Source: Labrys sp. WJW (GTDB lineage Bacteria; Pseudomonadota; Alphaproteobacteria; Rhizobiales; Labraceae). From it: a stretch of 64,000 nucleotides of DNA. The position numbers and the translations under genes are program-made. The notes beneath the pieces are model-generated. The model saw nothing but the letters and a program-made list of their open reading frames with translations, was not told the DNA's origin and ran no database searches. Location: NCBI RefSeq assembly GCF_001676615.1, contig NZ_LYXZ01000009.1, forward strand, positions 1 to 64,000, read 5' to 3'. Of the stretch, positions 60,508 to 64,000 are shown one piece after another (the stretch's first letter is position 1; each line of letters begins with the position of its first letter).

Positions 60508-62472
60508 ATGAACCGTGAATTTCTCGAGCTCTACAATCGTGAACTTGGCATTCTCAAGGAGGAAGCCAGGCAGTTCGCGGCCGAATTTCCCGGCGTGGCC
60601 GAGCGCCTGGGCGGGCTTTTGGAGAACAACACGGACCCGATGATTGCGGGGCTGCTCGAAGGCACCGCCTATCTGGCCTCCCGCGTGCAGCTCAAGCTCA
60701 AGCATGAATATGCCGAGTTCACCGACAATCTGCTCGACCAGCTCGTGCCCGATTATCTGGCGCCGGTGCCATCGGCCGCACTGCTGCGGGTGGATCCGCC
60801 CTATGGCGACCCCAATCTCAAGGACGGCATGAAGATCGCCGCGGGCTCCTATGCCGATGCGCGCTTCGTCGAGCGCGAGCGCCGGATTGCCTGCAAATAC
60901 CGTCTCGCCAGCGAGATCACCCTATGGCCGTTCGAGCTCGGCCAGGCCGAATTCCTGAGCGGGCCGGCGACGCTGCAGGCCCTCGGCATCGAGGCCGGCC
61001 CCGCCAGCCAGGCGGGCCTCAGGCTTTCCCTGCTGCGGCGCTCCGCCGCCGACCGCCTCACCGAGCCCGTCGACAAGCAGGTAGCACAGCGGCCCGATTG
61101 CTGGTTCGCCAATTGCCGGACCGATGAGCTGACCTTCCACATCATCGGCCAGGAAGGCGACGCCGTCAGGCTTTACGAGCAGCTCTTTGGTGCCACTACC
61201 GGCATCTATGTCCGCTATCTCGACGAGGCCGGCGATCCTGTCATCGTGCCGCTGCCCAAGAGCTGCCTGGCCCAGATCGGCTTTGCGCCGGACGAACCGC
61301 TGTTTCCATCCGACCGGCGGGTGTTCAGGGGCTTCGATCTCCTGCGCGAATATTTCGTGCTGCCGGCGAAATTCCTCGGCTTCAAGCTCACCAATCTCAA
61401 ACCTGTCCTGTCGGCGATCCGCACCAATCGCTGTGATATCGTCATCGCCTTCAGCCAGGGCGACAGCCGGTTGCAGTCCGTGGTGAGGGCCGACAGCTTC
61501 GCCCTCTACGCCGCCGCTGCTTCCAACCTTTTCGAGATGCAGCTGGCGCGAGTCCCCGTGAAGGACAATGAGCACGAATATCATGTCGTCACCGATCGCT
61601 CGCGTCATCTCGATTTCGAGGCCCACCGCCTGATCAGGATGCATGCCCATGTCACCGGCAGCGCCGACAAGATGGAAGTCTATCCGCTCTACGCCGCGCC
61701 GCCGCTTGGGGTCTCCGCCACCCAGACGATGTTCTATACCGTGCGGCGCCTGCCGCGCCGCCGCTCGCAGGAGGAGCGGCGCAATGCGCAGCCGACGCAA
61801 TATGTCGGCAGCGACATGTTCGTCACGCTCACAAACCACCGCGACAGGCCCGATGGCCTCCATGTCGCCGAACTCAGCCTGCGGGCGCTGTGTTCCAACC
61901 GCCATCTCACCGAACATCTGCCGATCGGGCAGGGGGGCGCCGATTTCATTCTCGAAGACAAGACGACGCTAAGGGTGGACTGCGTGGTCGGGCCGACCCT
62001 GCCGCGCGATTCCATCGCCACCGATCCGGAGGCACGCAGCCAGCACGGGGCAGGCGGCACCTCGGCCTGGCGGCTGATCAGCATGCTGAGCCTCAATCAT
62101 CTCGGATTGTCCGGCTACGGGACGCGGGATTCGGCAGCGTCGCTGCGCGAAATGCTCTCGCTTTTCGCCACGCGCGGCAGCGCAGCCATCGAACGACGCA
62201 TCCAGGGCGTCATTGCCGTCGACAGCAGGCCGATCACCCGGCGCATCCGCCAGCGCACCGGCGCGGGCGTCGTACGTGGCCTGGAGGTCTCGGTTACGCT
62301 GGACGAAAAGCATTTCGAAGGCAGCGGCATCTTCCTCATCGGCGCCATCCTCGATCGTTTTCTCACCGAATTCGTCGGCCTGAACAACGTGGTCGAGACC
62401 GTGATCCGCTCGACCGAACGCGGCGAGATCATGCGCTGGCCGGCGCAGCTCGGGCGGCGGCAGCAGCTATGA
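60508..62472 (+). CDS. tssF: T6SS baseplate protein TssF (ImpG/VasA)
   Basis: This 654-residue protein starts NREFLELYNRELGILKEEAR and has YLASRVQLKLKHEYAEFTDNLLDQLVPDYLAPVPS, the TssF signature, and in the second half YAAPPLGVSATQTMFYTVRRLPRR and SMLSLNHLGLSGYG. It forms the TssF2G wedge of the baseplate. The ATG at 60508 lies 4 bp after the tssE stop; an earlier frame start has no homology. Its stop overlaps the tssG start (ATGA). Confidence 0.95.
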   Translation: MNREFLELYNRELGILKEEARQFAAEFPGVAERLGGLLENNTDPMIAGLLEGTAYLASRVQLKLKHEYAEFTDNLLDQLVPDYLAPVPSAALLRVDPPYGDPNLKDGMKIAAGSYADARFVERERRIACKYRLASEITLWPFELGQAEFLSGPATLQALGIEAGPASQAGLRLSLLRRSAADRLTEPVDKQVAQRPDCWFANCRTDELTFHIIGQEGDAVRLYEQLFGATTGIYVRYLDEAGDPVIVPLPKSCLAQIGFAPDEPLFPSDRRVFRGFDLLREYFVLPAKFLGFKLTNLKPVLSAIRTNRCDIVIAFSQGDSRLQSVVRADSFALYAAAASNLFEMQLARVPVKDNEHEYHVVTDRSRHLDFEAHRLIRMHAHVTGSADKMEVYPLYAAPPLGVSATQTMFYTVRRLPRRRSQEERRNAQPTQYVGSDMFVTLTNHRDRPDGLHVAELSLRALCSNRHLTEHLPIGQGGADFILEDKTTLRVDCVVGPTLPRDSIATDPEARSQHGAGGTSAWRLISMLSLNHLGLSGYGTRDSAASLREMLSLFATRGSAAIERRIQGVIAVDSRPITRRIRQRTGAGVVRGLEVSVTLDEKHFEGSGIFLIGAILDRFLTEFVGLNNVVETVIRSTERGEIMRWPAQLGRRQQL

Positions 62473-63602
62473 GCACGCCTCCCGACCTTCCGCAGGAGCG
62501 TCCTCCCGAAAAGTCGATAGACTTTTCGGTCGAGAAAACGCTTCAAGGCAACGAGTTGGATAAAAAGGGCGATTCCGATAAATCGCCCTTTGCCCAGGAG
62601 CAGGGAAGTCGTGATTTCCTTGATCTTCTGCGCCGCCTCGAACATCTGGCAGGCACCAAGCCGCGCATCGGCGAAAGCGCTTCCTCGGCCGAGGCCGTCG
62701 CGAGGCTGAGCCAGCAGCCCCACATCGATTTTTCCGACGGCAACGTCAGCCGCGTTGCCCCTTCGCAGCAAGGTCCTGCCGAGGTGGAGAGCCGCTTCCT
62801 TGGATTGCTGGGGCCGCAGGGCGCTCTACCGCTGCACACCAGCTATGAAGCGACGCACTGGGCCAATATGCGCGACGTGGCCTTCGCGCGTTTCCTCGAC
62901 GTCTTCAACAATCGCTTCCAGCAATTGTTCTTCCGGGCCTGGGCCAATGCCCGGCCGGCGGTGCAGGCGGACCGGCCTGACGAAAACCAGTTCCTCACCT
63001 ATCTCGGTGCCATGATCGGCATCGGCACGCCGGCCATGCGCGGGCGCGGCCAGCTCCATGATTTCTCCAAGCTGGCGCTGGCCGGCCTGATGGCACCGGC
63101 GATCAAGAGCGCCTCGCGCATCGAGGGCATGCTCGGCTGGCTGTTCGATGCCAAGGTTGAGGTGCAGGAATTCGTTGGGGTCTGGCTGCCGCTCGAGGCG
63201 CGCGAACAGGCCGTGCTGGCGGCGGGCAGTTGTGCGCTTGGCGTCGACAGTATCATCGGCCGCTCGGCCTACAGCCTCAAGGACAAGTTCCGCATCAGGC
63301 TGGAAGTCGCCAACCTCGACGAGCTGGAGACCTTCCTGCCCGATGGCCTTCATTTCGAGCCCCTGGCCGACATCATCCGCTTCTATCTCGGTGAGACCTT
63401 CATCTACGACGTCGAATTCGGCCTGGCGGAAAGCAAGACCAAACCCGCTCAGCTCGGCGGTTTCGGCCGTCTTGGATGGACCTGCTGGATGGGCAGGAAG
63501 GGCGCCACCGATCCCGCATCCGATCGCATGCGCTGGGACTGCCATTTCCATCCCGCCGAGATCCGCGCCGAGCGGCGTCGCAAACCGAAAAAAGGGTCGT
63601 AG
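62469..63602 (+). CDS. tssG: T6SS baseplate protein TssG (ImpH/VasB)
   Basis: This 377-residue protein carries the TssG pattern: FLDLLRRLEHLAGTKPRIG, ESRFLGLLGPQGALPLHTSY, FLDVFNNRFQQLFFRAW and, near the end, SIIGRSAYSLKDKFRIRLEV. A roughly 45-residue charged N-terminal extension precedes the family domain. It pairs with TssF in the baseplate wedge. The ATG at 62469 overlaps the tssF stop. Confidence 0.94.
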   Translation: MSTPPDLPQERPPEKSIDFSVEKTLQGNELDKKGDSDKSPFAQEQGSRDFLDLLRRLEHLAGTKPRIGESASSAEAVARLSQQPHIDFSDGNVSRVAPSQQGPAEVESRFLGLLGPQGALPLHTSYEATHWANMRDVAFARFLDVFNNRFQQLFFRAWANARPAVQADRPDENQFLTYLGAMIGIGTPAMRGRGQLHDFSKLALAGLMAPAIKSASRIEGMLGWLFDAKVEVQEFVGVWLPLEAREQAVLAAGSCALGVDSIIGRSAYSLKDKFRIRLEVANLDELETFLPDGLHFEPLADIIRFYLGETFIYDVEFGLAESKTKPAQLGGFGRLGWTCWMGRKGATDPASDRMRWDCHFHPAEIRAERRRKPKKGS

Positions 63603-63604
63603 CC

Positions 63605-64000
63605 ATGGCCGATGTCAGCCTCGAAGTCCTCACCGGCAAGCTCAATCCGCTCGGCTATGACAGCTTCATGCAGGCCTTCCGCCTGGCGCAGGGGGCGGGC
63701 AACCGCAATCTGGAGCTGGCGCATTGGCTGCAGGCGGTGCTGCAGGCCGACCGCAGCGACCTGGCCCTGACGATCACTCATTTCAAGCTCGATGCCGGCC
63801 GGCTCTCGGCCGATCTCAGTGCCGTCACCGCCGGCTTTGCCATGAACAAGACCGAGCTGCCGGGCTTCTCCGACGATATTTTCGACGCACTCAGCCAGGG
63901 CTGGAACTATGCCACCCTGATGTTCGGCGAAACCCAGGTGCGCACCGGACATGTGCTCACCGCCATCCTGAAGGAACCGCGCCTGGCGCGCACGCTCAAT
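63605..64000 (+). CDS. tssH: T6SS sheath-recycling AAA+ ATPase TssH (ClpV), 5' part
   Basis: The first 132 codons are in the window and the frame runs off its end. They encode the Clp N-terminal domain: LEVLTGKLNPLGYDSFMQAF, NRNLELAHWLQAVLQ and, after a second helix repeat, FGETQVRTGHVLTAILKEP. ClpV disassembles contracted TssBC sheaths with ATP. The ATPase domains lie beyond the window. It begins 2 bp after the tssG stop. Confidence 0.93.
   Translation, partial: MADVSLEVLTGKLNPLGYDSFMQAFRLAQGAGNRNLELAHWLQAVLQADRSDLALTITHFKLDAGRLSADLSAVTAGFAMNKTELPGFSDDIFDALSQGWNYATLMFGETQVRTGHVLTAILKEPRLARTLN

Overview
The window is high-GC DNA from an alphaproteobacterium, most likely of the order Hyphomicrobiales (Rhizobiales). 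The main reasons are an imp-type type VI secretion (T6SS) locus without TssJ, small DUF1236, DUF1036 and DUF6931 proteins typical of that order, a one-mismatch GAAC-N7-GAAC LexA-like box before dinB, and a dispersed palindromic intergenic repeat bounded by GCGTTTT/AAAACGC. The genus cannot be settled from the sequence alone. No rRNA, tRNA, CRISPR array, transposase or origin was recognised.

Left third (1-16.5 kb), metabolic and stress modules: a divergent hmp/nsrR nitric-oxide pair with two NsrR-type operators between the genes; a hydantoinase/oxoprolinase A-B pair followed by an NCS1 permease, facing an amiC-amiR-like amide sensor and ANTAR antiterminator; a fused SerC-SerA protein of 991 residues; an 81-nt three-way-junction inverted-repeat element; a small HTH protein; a cupin and an alpha/beta hydrolase.

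Middle (16.5-31 kb): a tightly overlapping four-gene operon on the minus strand encoding a multi-TM coiled-coil protein, a membrane-anchored vWA-like protein, a MotA/ZorA-like channel with a long tail and a MotB/ZorB-like OmpA protein. I read it as an unassigned ion-driven membrane motor and it is my main candidate for a new system. Then come dinB, envelope genes (DUF1236 protein, a small exported protein, L,D-transpeptidase, polysaccharide deacetylase, CtpA protease, S74-type lipoprotein) and a caspase-Sel1 protein.

Right half (31-64 kb): a nearly complete T6SS locus. It holds tssA, a NarL-type kinase, vgrG, DUF6931, an FHA protein (tagH), a DUF1036 / degenerate LytM-transglycosylase operon, tssK-tssL-tssM-tagF-pppA-ppkA, a PIN-domain protein that may be a cargo effector, PAAR, a LuxR-type response regulator, and tssB-tssC-hcp-tssE-tssF-tssG-tssH (tssH runs off the window).

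The kinase and the regulator lie about 21 kb apart, near the two ends of the locus. A near-identical CCCC/GGGG dyad occurs upstream of tssA, vgrG, tssK and tssB, so one two-component system may coordinate these units (inference). PpkA, PppA and the FHA protein form the usual threonine-phosphorylation switch. Assembly would be TssKLM plus baseplate TssEFG, VgrG-PAAR tip, Hcp tube, TssBC sheath and TssH recycling.
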